Assembly (NCBI GenBank): GCA_022579005.1
Contig: MU401779.1
Coordinates: forward strand, 1 to 33,648
Length of the DNA stretch: 33,648 nucleotides
DNA from: Poronia punctata
Lineage: Eukaryota; Ascomycota; Sordariomycetes; Xylariales; Xylariaceae
Direction of reading: 5' to 3'
Part shown: positions 9,773 through 18,912 of the stretch, one piece after another
Numbering within the stretch: position 1 is the first letter of the stretch
How the letters are laid out: every line of letters starts with the position of its first letter
The notes under the pieces: generated by a model
Told to the model about the DNA's origin: nothing
The model's database searches: none
The model's input: only the letters and a program-made list of their open reading frames with translations
Program-made: the position numbers and the translations under genes

Positions 9773-11598
9773 CTACTCCATCTTCGTGTCACCTCCACCC
9801 TGCTCCGACGTCTGCGTCTGCGTCTGCGACTGTACTTGCGCCTCGTCGGCAGGCTCATCCCCCGCCTCGTCAAAATCCGTCTTGCGCAGGTTCTCCACCG
9901 TATACAGAGCCTTATCCAGATCCTGGCGCGAGAACGACGCGTCCACGCCCGTGCCGGCGGCGGCGCTGCCTTGGATAGTCTTTTGTTCTTCCCAGGATGT
10001 GCCTCCCGGTGCGTACATGGCCAGTGACTCGTCGGCATCGACGGCCACGACCAGGTGTGAGAGGTCTTCGCCGACGGCTGTGACGTCTAGTGGATTCCCG
10101 CGCAAGGGATGTGTGGCCATGTGACTTACTGTGGTAAGGTCAAACACGAATGTGAATAGTGCGGGGACGCTGGTTGATTATTAGCGTTTAGGTCTTTTCG
10201 CGAACGAGAGCTAGGTAGGTAGGTAGGTAGGTAGGTAGGTAGGTAGGTAGGTAGCGAGCTCATGGGCTATGGAAAGGAGAAGAGGGAGGGGGAGGATTGT
10301 TGTACATACCGTTCGCATAAGACTACGAGGTATATTAGGCCATCAACAGGACACGGCAAGATTTTCGACACGGCAACCTTGGAAGCATCGGGCTGCACCT
10401 TGCGCACGTGAGACAACAAGTCTGTCTTGCCCAGTAGTTCCCCCTTGAGCCAGTCCCAGGTGAATAGCTCGTTATCGCCACCGCCGGAGATCAGCGTGCC
10501 GGGGTAGTCGGGCAGGACGCAGAGGGCGTTGACAAAGGAGCTGTGGCCGAGACAGAAGCGCTCGATGACGTGGGTCTGCGGGATGCCGCGCGAGACGCGG
10601 ATGTGCTCGTCCCGATCGCCTGTTATGATGTACGGCCTACTCTGGTCGTCCTTGGCCGTCGCCACGCTGGTCAGCATGGACACGTGGCCGAGGAGGATCT
10701 GGTGCGCGAACGAGGGGCCGTCCTTGGGCACGTCGCGTCTTGCGTTGGCCTCGAGCTGACGCATCTGGTCTTCCAGGGCTCGTCGGTTTCGCTGCGAGTG
10801 CACTGTGAAGGTGTTTGCGCCGCGCGACGGTTGGGATGTCGTCGGCGCTGGGGTCGAAGATGCCGATGCCGATGCCGATGCCGATGCCGATTTCGATTTT
10901 GCGCCAGATGTGTTCTCCTCGTCTGGAGACGGGATCAGTGGTAGTGCGTATACATCACCGAATTTGTCTGCGCTGAGAATGGTCTGGCCGTCTTCGGCGA
11001 GTGCCAGAGAACAGGGGCGCTTGGGCATAGCTCTGCAAATTTTGCCCCGCGTGAGCTGGTTTCCGTCCGTGGGGTCTCGTAAGAAGAGAATATATAAGGC
11101 TTACCTCTGACTGATCTCTTTTAACGACCCCTTGCCATCGTGCTCGAATACCCATAGTGTCTTGTCCTGTCCCGTCACGGCTATCACGTGGCTCCCATCC
11201 TCCGTTGCCGTCAGGAGGACCACGAATGGCGGTTCTGACTTGGCAGGCTGCCCCTTAACCTTGTTCTTCTTTTGCTGACCCTTCTCCCCCGTTCCGCCAG
11301 CTGTCCCCTGTGCGTTTTCTTCCTCGACACTGGGCTCGGCATCTTCAGAGTCCACTTTCCGCCTCTTAGACGGCGGCTGCTCTCCGTTCCCCTCGGCTTG
11401 AGCTTCATCTGCTGGTGGATTGCTCTTTTCAGTTTGCTGCCTCGCGAATGGATGGCTCCACGAGGACAAGAACTGCGGGTCACTGGTGAGAGGGTTAGAC
11501 CGAATCTTGAGGTCGAATGTCTGAATGCTGCAACCTCTGGCAGCGCATAACAGTGAGCCTTTGCCTAGCCGACTGAGGCATTGGTAAGGAATGCTCAT
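9773..11598 (-). CDS. trm82: tRNA (guanine-N7)-methyltransferase WD40 subunit Trm82
   Basis: Non-catalytic WD40 partner of Trm8 in the enzyme that makes m7G46 in tRNA (human WDR4/METTL1). My three-exon model on the minus strand is 11598-11105, 11032-10310 and 10169-9773, giving 537 aa, longer than yeast Trm82 (444). It starts MSIPYQCLSRLGKG. An acidic/basic low-complexity insert (about 55-120) carries KRRKVDSEDAEP, a possible nuclear signal. A blade with VTGQDKTLWVFEHD is followed by the family hallmarks GHVSML, TGDRDEHIRVSRG and SGGGDNELFTWDW. A Ser-Ala repeat (10855-10899, hexanucleotide) and a disordered QSQTQTQT tail are lineage features. Intron 1 is 72 nt. Intron 2 is 140 nt and holds a TAGG microsatellite. 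The splice at 10310/10169 joins LCER to VPALFTFVFD in frame. The gene is divergent from the kinase gene. Confidence 0.93.
10212..10254. repeat. (TAGG)n microsatellite in trm82 intron 2
   Basis: Forty-three bases of uninterrupted TAGG tetranucleotide (nearly 11 copies) lie inside the 140-nt second intron of trm82. On the transcribed strand they read as CCTA, giving a pyrimidine-rich run about 42 nt before the acceptor. The same AGGTA/TACCT words are scattered through the intergenic DNA of this window. Confidence 0.95.
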
Positions 11599-12454
11599 TT
11601 TTAATTGGCAGAAGAGAGCCGGTCAAAATGTCTGAGCAATAATACTTTTTCTTTAAACTTGTATAAACTTTGGAAATTTCGAGACAGATTTGTCTTGTTG
11701 CACTTTCTCAGAGTGAAGCCTGAACAATATCCCTTTTTGATCTGTATGTATTTTATGCTCTCTTCATTTTTTTCTCGATTTCTGAATATCTTGACGAGCA
11801 ACTTTCGACAAATCTCAAATATTGTACTGTGCGATCTCCATGCTTCAAAAAGGGTTCATGCAAATAACACACAAACGTTGGAGACCCATCACCCTTGGGC
11901 CTTGGCACTGTCCGCCGAGTTCAGAACTTCAGGTAGGTAATACCGTTTTTCTTGGCTGTGCTAATTCAGGAACACATAGTGTGGCGCAGCATCGATTCAG
12001 CCTCTGTATCTACGTGTAGCTACAGCTATATGCACTGTACTGTTAGGTAAGAGATAGGTATCTTGGCTGTGCTCCAATTGCTGTCCTCCAACTTGATACG
12101 TCTACCTCTCAGCTTGGCTTTCAGTCGACCTACCAGATAATCTTTCAACGATGAGGCCCCGGCTATCTCTCACCAGAAATACAACTTATGTGAAGAGGAA
12201 GTTGTTATCCAGCGTGGTTTATCGTCAATACTATTAATCTTATTTGTCCTCTTTTTAATCAATTGTTCTAATTGACCAGCTTATGTCAGATTCTGTAATC
12301 TAAGACTGTCTTTCTTGGATCGAACAGCTTGTCTAGGTAGGGATACGGACCTCCCTTATCAGCGCCTAGTAGCTCCGACTGGTACATTTCACGTTGCGCG
12401 TACTTGCGCAATCGACGACCATCCCGGAGAGAGAGACCGTTTTTCTAGCTAGCC
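11599..12454. promoter_or_regulatory. Bidirectional upstream region, trm82 / kinase
   Basis: These 856 bp separate the divergent start codons of trm82 (-) and the Env7-like kinase gene (+), so the region should contain both promoters and leaders. I see no TATA box in a convincing position and no coding region. The open frames here (for example 11605-11940 on the plus strand) look like chance. Several AGGTAGGTA/TACCT words occur (near 11933, 12045 and 12100). Confidence 0.6.
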
Positions 12455-13734
12455 ATGGCGCAACTTCTCCAAGACCTCATTTACTCCCTAGGCAATTGCC
12501 TGAACTGTTTCCCCGGTTCTCCCACCCTGAAGATCAACAGCCGGTCGTTCAAGATCTTGCGCCTGCTCGGAGAAGGCGGCTTCAGCTATGTCTACCTTGT
12601 ACAAGACACGGCGACAGCAGAGCTGTTCGCATTGAAGAAGATCAGATGTCCGTTCGGCACCGAATCAGTCCAGCAAGCGATGCGCGAAGTCGAGGCGTAC
12701 AAGACGTTTGCGCATACCCCAAACATCATTCATAGCATCGACTATTCCATTGCCAGCGAACGAAACGATGCCGAATCGAAAACGGTCTACGTCTTACTCC
12801 CATACTACAGAAGAGGGAATCTTCAGGACATTATCAACGCGAATCTTGTCAATCATACCAACTTCCCCGAGAAGGACCTAATGCACCTTTTCCTAGGTGT
12901 ATGCAAAGCTCTCAAGTCAATGCACCAGTACCGCGCGCCCCCGGGCGGAGAGCGCATGGAGATGGGCAACGCGAAGGCGGGCGAGGAGGATGTGGAGGGA
13001 CCAAACAGGAAATCAAAGCGAAACCGAGCTGTTGCTGCTGCTGATGCCGATGATGAGACTGAGCAAGCTAGACCATTGATGGTAAACGAGCAGGTTGTGG
13101 CACCCGGAGAGCAAAGGTCATATGCGCATAGAGATATTAAGCCCGGTAAGTCTTCTCGAAGGATACAAAATTGAGATAGGTTTTTACAGCTAACGCGCAC
13201 CGGCTTCAAGGAAATATCATGATTGACGACGATGGCTCGACACCCATTCTTATGGATCTTGGCTCAATCGCGGAATCGCCGATAGCCATCACTTCACGGT
13301 CCCTAGCCATCGCCACACAAGACACGGCAGCGGAACACAGCACCATGCCGTACCGCGCCCCCGAGCTATTTGATGTCAAGACAGGGACGATTATCGACAC
13401 CAAGGTTGACATCTGGTCTTTGGGTTGCACGTTATATGCCTGCCTTGTAGGCAAGTCACCTTTCGAGATGCGTAGCGATGAGACCGGTGGTACTCTGAGT
13501 ATGTGTGTGCTCGGCGGTGACTGGCGGTTCCCCGACGAAGGGCCTCAGAGGCAAGCAAAGGGAAAGAATGCCATCGGGGCAAGCTCAAGAACCGAGAGCG
13601 GGGTGATCGGTGAACCGATAAAGGAGGTGGTCAGGAAATGCCTAACGCTCGAGCCAAATGAGCGACCGGATATTAACGAACTAATCGCAATGGTGGAGCA
13701 AGTGATTGACGAGCTACCGGACGACGAGGCATAG
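12455..13734 (+). CDS. env7: STK16/Env7-like serine/threonine protein kinase
   Basis: Probable membrane-associated kinase of the NAK/STK16 group; yeast Env7 is a palmitoylated vacuolar kinase that restrains vacuole fusion. Exons 12455-13145 and 13211-13734 (65-nt intron) encode 404 aa. Visible kinase features are the glycine loop GEGGFSYV (39-46), the ATP-binding lysine in ALKKI (Lys61), HRDIKPGN with catalytic Asp227, and APE in PYRAPELFD. DLGS (246-249) replaces the usual DFG, as in human STK16. The intron falls inside the Gly codon of KPGN. Cys15 and Cys18 in LGNCLNCF suit N-terminal palmitoylation. A charged, probably disordered insert of about 60 residues (about 163-222) precedes HRD, making the protein longer than STK16 (305 aa). 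The ATG at 12455 precedes all conserved parts. Identity as the Env7 orthologue is inferred from motifs. Confidence 0.9.
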
Positions 13735-14389
13735 ATTTGGTTGTAAATGGTGCTCTGGCGTTTACGGGATCTTTTTTTTGCTTTTATTTTTTGTTATCTC
13801 TCCATCTCGGTGGCTTTATCATGTCTCATCATGTCTGGGTGTTTTGGGCCATGCTACAAAAAGGATGTTAATTATGTCTATATCTCTCTTTTGATCGCAG
13901 ATCTAAAGTGCGGCCCTGTCATCAAGTATAAAGACCGGGACCTGTAGTTTTTGCCTGGCAAGTTTGAGCTTTGAAGCGATGATATCTTTCCACTAATTCG
14001 AAATCCTCGGGATTTGTTATTGATTGTGATGTTTATAGACATTGAGTGGTGGAGTGATGTTGATACTTGTGACTACACGTAAATATAGAGCGACAAGAAG
14101 TACCAAATAATGGAATGATCTGGGCCTAGGCATTGGTATAGACCCACTTTTCTTATGTACAACAACTAGTCTAGGTAATGTAGGAGGCTAATGCCAAACA
14201 TCAACATCATATGCAGCAAAGCCATCTTTTTTCCCCTACGCCTTGATCCTTCAACATCCACTGTGCCAAAGACTGTTTTAAGACCGGAATAAAAAAAAAA
14301 GTCATATTTATAGACGCCGATATCATCTCATCCCTAATCCACAGATCTAATCATTAAACAAGCTCTCACACTGTCATCACCTTACCAAA
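13735..14389. other. Intergenic, kinase 3' end to G-patch gene
   Basis: This 655-bp gap lies between two genes on the same strand. It must hold the kinase 3' UTR and the promoter of the G-patch gene. The T-rich stretch at 13770-13800 follows the kinase stop. A short A-run at 14291-14301 and GTCATATTTATAGACG lie just upstream of the G-patch start. I see no gene or RNA in it. Confidence 0.5.
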
Positions 14390-15388
14390 ATGGCATCAAA
14401 CGACGACGGAGATGACGACTACATGAACATGGCATTCGAAGAGTCTCCCAAACCAACAACCGAGACCTCCCTCCAGAGACGCCAACGTCTGAAGCGCGAA
14501 GGGGAGATAAGAGGCCGGGTGAAATCCAAAGCCGAGCTAGCGGCCGAGGAGCGCGAGGCCCGCGAAGCCGCCCTGTCCAGGTCCATGTTGGAAGGGGCGC
14601 AGGCTCGGAAGAGCAAGGGACTGGCCATGATGGCCAAGATGGGGTTTAAAGGCGGTGCGCTCGGCGCCAAGGCGGAAGGAGGAGGAGGAGGAGGAGGACG
14701 CGTCGAGCCCATCAAGCCGGAAGTGAAGGATGATCGGGGCGGTATCGGTCTCGACTCGGAAAGGAAGAGGAAGATGAGGGAGGCGGCCGAGGGGATGGAG
14801 AAGAAGGTCAAGGTTGATGAGGAGGAGTATCGTGATCGGATACGTAGGGAGAGAGAGGCGGAGAGGTGTGAGAGGTTGGTTTATGCTGCTATGAAGGTTT
14901 GTGAGCGGATGGATGAAGAGGAGGGGCAGCAGCAACAATCTGGAGAAGAAGGAGGGGAAGAGGGGAATAAGAAGAAGAAGAAGAAGAAGAAGGGGACTTT
15001 GTCGACGAGACCGCTCAAGTCTATACCGGTTGTTTGGAGAGGTCTCGTCCGTAAACGGGAAGAGGCGGAGCGCGATAGGAGGATGAGATATGATTTACAG
15101 CAGAGCTCGACAGTGCGTCTGCCAACGGTTGAGGATGATTTGGAAGATGAAGATGATAAGACGGCGATGGGTAAAGGGGGGCAGATGACTGCGTTTTCTC
15201 TGGTTGAAGATCTCGATGAGGAGGATGAGGAACTTGATGAGTTCGACGCACTCGAGCCGGCCGAAAGACTGCGCAGGCTGGTGGAATATCTTAGGAAGGG
15301 GTATCATTACTGCTTCTGGTGTAAATTCCAGTATCCGGATGATACTATGGATGGATGTCCTGGCTTGACTGAGGAGGAGCATGATTGA
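14390..15388 (+). CDS. G-patch protein, GPATCH11 (CCDC75)-like, with DUF4187
   Basis: Single-exon gene of 332 aa; the start is ATG in the good context CCAAAATGGC. G-patch proteins generally bind RNA or activate DEAH helicases; the precise job of this family in fungi is not established, so I infer only RNA-related nuclear function. The acidic N-terminus (SNDDGDDDYMNMAF) is typical of the family. The glycine-rich G-patch lies at about 74-124 (MMAKMGFKGGALG ... GGIGLD) and is interrupted by a run of seven glycines from a GGA repeat. A charged coiled-coil-like middle includes eight consecutive lysines (AAG repeat near 14968). The C-terminal DUF4187 module has YCFWCKFQY, then CPGLTEEEHD at the very end, nearly as in animal GPATCH11. 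That signature gives the assignment. The gene is convergent with fcy1. Confidence 0.9.
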   Translation: MASNDDGDDDYMNMAFEESPKPTTETSLQRRQRLKREGEIRGRVKSKAELAAEEREAREAALSRSMLEGAQARKSKGLAMMAKMGFKGGALGAKAEGGGGGGGRVEPIKPEVKDDRGGIGLDSERKRKMREAAEGMEKKVKVDEEEYRDRIRREREAERCERLVYAAMKVCERMDEEEGQQQQSGEEGGEEGNKKKKKKKKGTLSTRPLKSIPVVWRGLVRKREEAERDRRMRYDLQQSSTVRLPTVEDDLEDEDDKTAMGKGGQMTAFSLVEDLDEEDEELDEFDALEPAERLRRLVEYLRKGYHYCFWCKFQYPDDTMDGCPGLTEEEHD

Positions 15389-15826
15389 TATGATGTTACT
15401 TTTAACCTACAAGATGGCCCGCGGTGTTTCTTTTCCCCCGCTTGGTATATATGCCACGTTGAATCAGACTGCAAGTATTTATCATTGATGCATCTGTATG
15501 ACGAGTTGCTAACCGCGTCCAGGCCTCCGCCATGACAATATCTCGCTGTCAGGATATATGTGAATGCCCCTTCCCGGTACTCGACGGTAGTATTTGGGAT
15601 GCAACAAGGAGCGTTGGCATGTAAGGAGATAGGCGGCAATCTTGACCAGCAGATAGACTAGATGCCATGATCCAGAGATTTCACGTGCACCACGGATTAA
15701 GACTGCGAAAAGAGGCTTTACAGTGATGAAGTCATGTGTTTCATATACCATGTCAACTTGAACGTTTACCGGAGCCAGAAAGTTCATATTTTGATTCCCG
15801 GCATAAAAAAATTTCGTATCTTCACA
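15389..15826. other. Convergent 3' intergenic region
   Basis: These 438 bp separate the stops of the G-patch gene (+) and fcy1 (-). The short minus-strand frames across it show no family resemblance. It should contain both 3' UTRs and nothing else that I can support. Confidence 0.5.
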
Positions 15827-16545
15827 CTACGACGAGCTCTGAACGCCCTCCTTAGAATAAACCCTCTCCTCCACACCAATATCCTCATTCCTAAGAATCT
15901 CCAGTTAGCCATCTCCCATACTAAAACAACGTTCTATCTAAAAAAGTGAGAGGGAGGAAACAAAACTCACCAAACCTCGGGCTTCTCCGCAATAAACTTC
16001 TCCATCAACTCCTTGCACTCAGCCGAATCTAGAACGACAACCTCAACACCCCGTTGCTTCAGATAAGCTTCGCCACCCAGGAAGGTCTTGTTCTCGCCGA
16101 TGACGACACGACCGATGTCGTAGAGGAGACAGGCGCCAGTGCACATGTCACATGGGGACAGCGTCGTGTACATGGTGCTTCCCTTGTACGCGGACGAAGG
16201 CAGACGGCCTGCGTTTTGGAGACATGAAGTCTCGCCCTTTTTTTTTCGGTTGCGGGTTAGAATGAAATAAAGATTTTAATGAAAGATAGGCAGATAGGCT
16301 TACATGTAGAATCGGGTTGTCGTTCTGTACCCTCATGTTATGTCCCCGGCCGAGCACCGTTCCGTCGGCGGCTATGAGAGCTGCGCCGATCTATTATAAG
16401 GATAAAGTTAGATACGGTCCTCCCCCTTCCTTTCCCACCCTCTCAACTTTGTTCGGGATGGATATCTCACCGGGACACCACCTTCGGCATATCCCTTCTT
16501 CGCCTCCTCGAGAGCGAGCGCAAGGCCTCGTTGGTCATCCATCAT
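15827..16545 (-). CDS. fcy1: Cytosine deaminase (Fcy1-like)
   Basis: Zinc enzyme of pyrimidine salvage that converts cytosine to uracil; it also activates 5-fluorocytosine in fungi that have it. My four-exon model on the minus strand is 16545-16471, 16390-16304, 16236-15971 and 15890-15827, giving 163 aa (yeast Fcy1 is 158). Exon 1 gives MMDDQRGLALALEEAKKGYAEGGVP, joined to IGAALIAADG. The catalytic motif is HGE: His54 ends exon 2 and Gly55-Glu56 open exon 3. PCDMC supplies the other zinc ligands, Cys83 and Cys86, in YTTLSPCDMCTGA. Exon 4 adds NEDIGVEE, matching the conserved Fcy1 end (DWFEDIGE in yeast), which supports the last splice. The intron 2 acceptor is unusually A-rich (GAAAAAAAAAG). 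The second Met (16542) could also start translation. Confidence 0.93.
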
Positions 16546-18885
16546 GAGCAGGAAAATTCAAGATACGAGTGTTAAATCTAATAAATGGGATATGCTCTCA
16601 CGTTCAGCGGGGATAAACGTTTCCTAGCAAAAGACTTTTATCTCGACCCCGTGGACTAAAAGGTGAGGTATCCATTCTCTCTATCTTACTAGTGGCGGAG
16701 TCGCGCGGGACTCGCCGAAAACCTTCCATCAAGTACGAGTATATGTGTTATTGTCCTGCCATCTTGATCAATCTGATTAAATAGATTTGCCTTCGCCTTC
16801 TTCTTCTTCTTCTCCGTCTCGGATACTCTCGCCATATTCCGATAGGTGCCTACCTACGAGTATATATACTACCCTGGCCTCTTCTTTCTGTTAGATCTAC
16901 AGACTCGGATTGCGGACCAGCTGAGGTGGCGGGGTAGATTAGCTGATACTGTCTAATCGCACATTTCCTTTTAAGTTATGCACCTATCAAGTGATGCAGA
17001 TACGCGGTATCCGCAATACGTACTTCAGTTTTGAGGCTGGGGGAGGTCAAGGTTGGCAAAGTGCACGGCCGCATCATCATAGTAGGTATGATAAGGTTTG
17101 GCCCCGGAGCTTGGTTTTGCGAGGGTGTTACGTATACCAAGTAACCTGCAGAATAGGTATGTAGGTATAACGTAACAGGGAGGTCCCCAACTTCAAAGCT
17201 TCCATACGTGTACGTGTTCTACAGACAGTGTGCTATCTAGGTAATAATGGAAGCTTGGACAGGCAGAAGGGGGATTTCGCCACGCATTTGGCTGTGGACT
17301 TGTGGCCGTGACGCAGTACACCACCTCGGGGGCTACGAGTAAACGGGCGGGTGATGATTAGGTCACTGTAAAATACACGTACTGTTGTGCGTGTACCTAG
17401 GTACCTTACTTACTTATCTAACCTGATGGTCTGTAAAGTGCAACATCCCCAATGGGATACTGCTAGCCTGCAACATGCCAACAGCATACTCAGGCAGTTA
17501 GCAAATCGCGTGGCATATTCCCAAACCAATTAGCATGTTGATCTGATTCTGTAGCCTTGCTAGATTACTGAGTACCTAGGTCTCGCTGTTGGGAAGTTTG
17601 TTCATATACCGAAGCCAGAGACGTCCATTTATTTGCGGACAATGCAAAAAAGGTAAGGGAAGATTCAAACACGGTCAACGGACATCCGGACCTAACCTTG
17701 ACTTGATACGAAAAGCAAAGCAAAAAAGAAAAGTGAAAAACAGAAATTGTGCCGGACCAGTCCGCAAATATCGGCTGTTCGATGGCTTCGGCCTTTTGTA
17801 AGTTTTGCCGAGAAGCCTACCATTTGTGACATAATACCTTACCTCGCCGTTTCGATACCTATTTGAATCGGAACTTTGACAAAGCGACTTCGCCTTTGCG
17901 GATGGAGATTAAATTTATTAGCGTTGACCCAGTGGGAGAGAAGAGAAGAGAAAACCCATCAGGGCCAGGCAGTCCCGCTGCGCCAAGGGAAGGCTAGGCT
18001 AGGCTAGGAAAGGAGGATAAAAAATAGATGCTTGTCGTCACTGGCTTTTGCACCGCACCGCACTGCACTCACTTTCCATGTGGGCGCCTAGACGTATGCG
18101 GAAAGATTACCCAGGGCCAGGTAAAAGTAGTTTGTATCTGGGTAGATTGATGGGATGAGAGGGGGAAGGTTGTATTACGGGTTGAATCGCGTCGGTCTCA
18201 TATAATAATGCTCAGATATACACGCATACACAACCGGCCATCCGAAGTCCTTCTGAAGCATGCTTCCCATCTAGATGGTGCCAAGCTGACTCAGACAGCG
18301 AGAGAGTGACATGCGCTGAGTAGTACTTGTCAAGGCCCATCTGTAGGGAGATTTGAGATTTCGACCCAGCTCAGCGTGGAGGCATGAGGTACCTAAGATA
18401 AGATACCTACGCACGTCAATCAAAGGGTTTTGGAAGGATTTAGATGAGAAGAGTTTAGACACGGTAGTAATAATACCTACCTGCAACCTAACAGATCGGC
18501 CTAGTCATCGCCAAGGGGTCAAAAGAATGAGAAAAGAAATTATAAATATGCATCATGATTGAGGCCATATACACACACACTGGTCGACGGGTTACCGCTA
18601 GACTCGATAAAGCGATGCTCGGGCTCTATCGACGCTCTAGTGCTGCCCCTAGACTTTCCATTCCGCTTCCATCCAGCCTGCCGTAAAGTCTAGCAGGGGA
18701 TATATCTACGTGAAGCTATGTGTACTAGGAAGTGTAATGTTGCCATGTTCTATCTCTAGACGTTCCAATATAGATACGAGCTGGTAATAGACCTAGGTTA
18801 GATCAAACCGAAAGTAATGGGAGCGGCTCTTCTATCTACGCGAGGTACGAGTAGATTCCCTTGCTATACATCAGATCTGTCCATT

Positions 18886-18912
18886 CCCCCCACAACCAAT
18901 GGGTTGGGGGGG
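18886..18912. repeat. G/C-run inverted repeat (hairpin)
   Basis: Six C, a two-base bulge (AC) and AACC are followed by a short AAT/G loop, then GGTT and seven G. This gives about 10 base pairs in a 27-base hairpin. It could fold in RNA, or the G-run could act as a structural block. It lies in the gene-free region with no gene nearby, so no role can be assigned. Confidence 0.5.

Noticed and set aside
13980..14010. tRNA B-box-like TTCGAAATCC
   Set aside because: No A box, no cloverleaf and no flanking acceptor stem. No tRNA found in the window.
17589..17801. 70-codon basic frame with CGQCKKGKGRF
   Set aside because: A lone CxxC and lysines in an A-rich stretch; no family resemblance and no second zinc pair.
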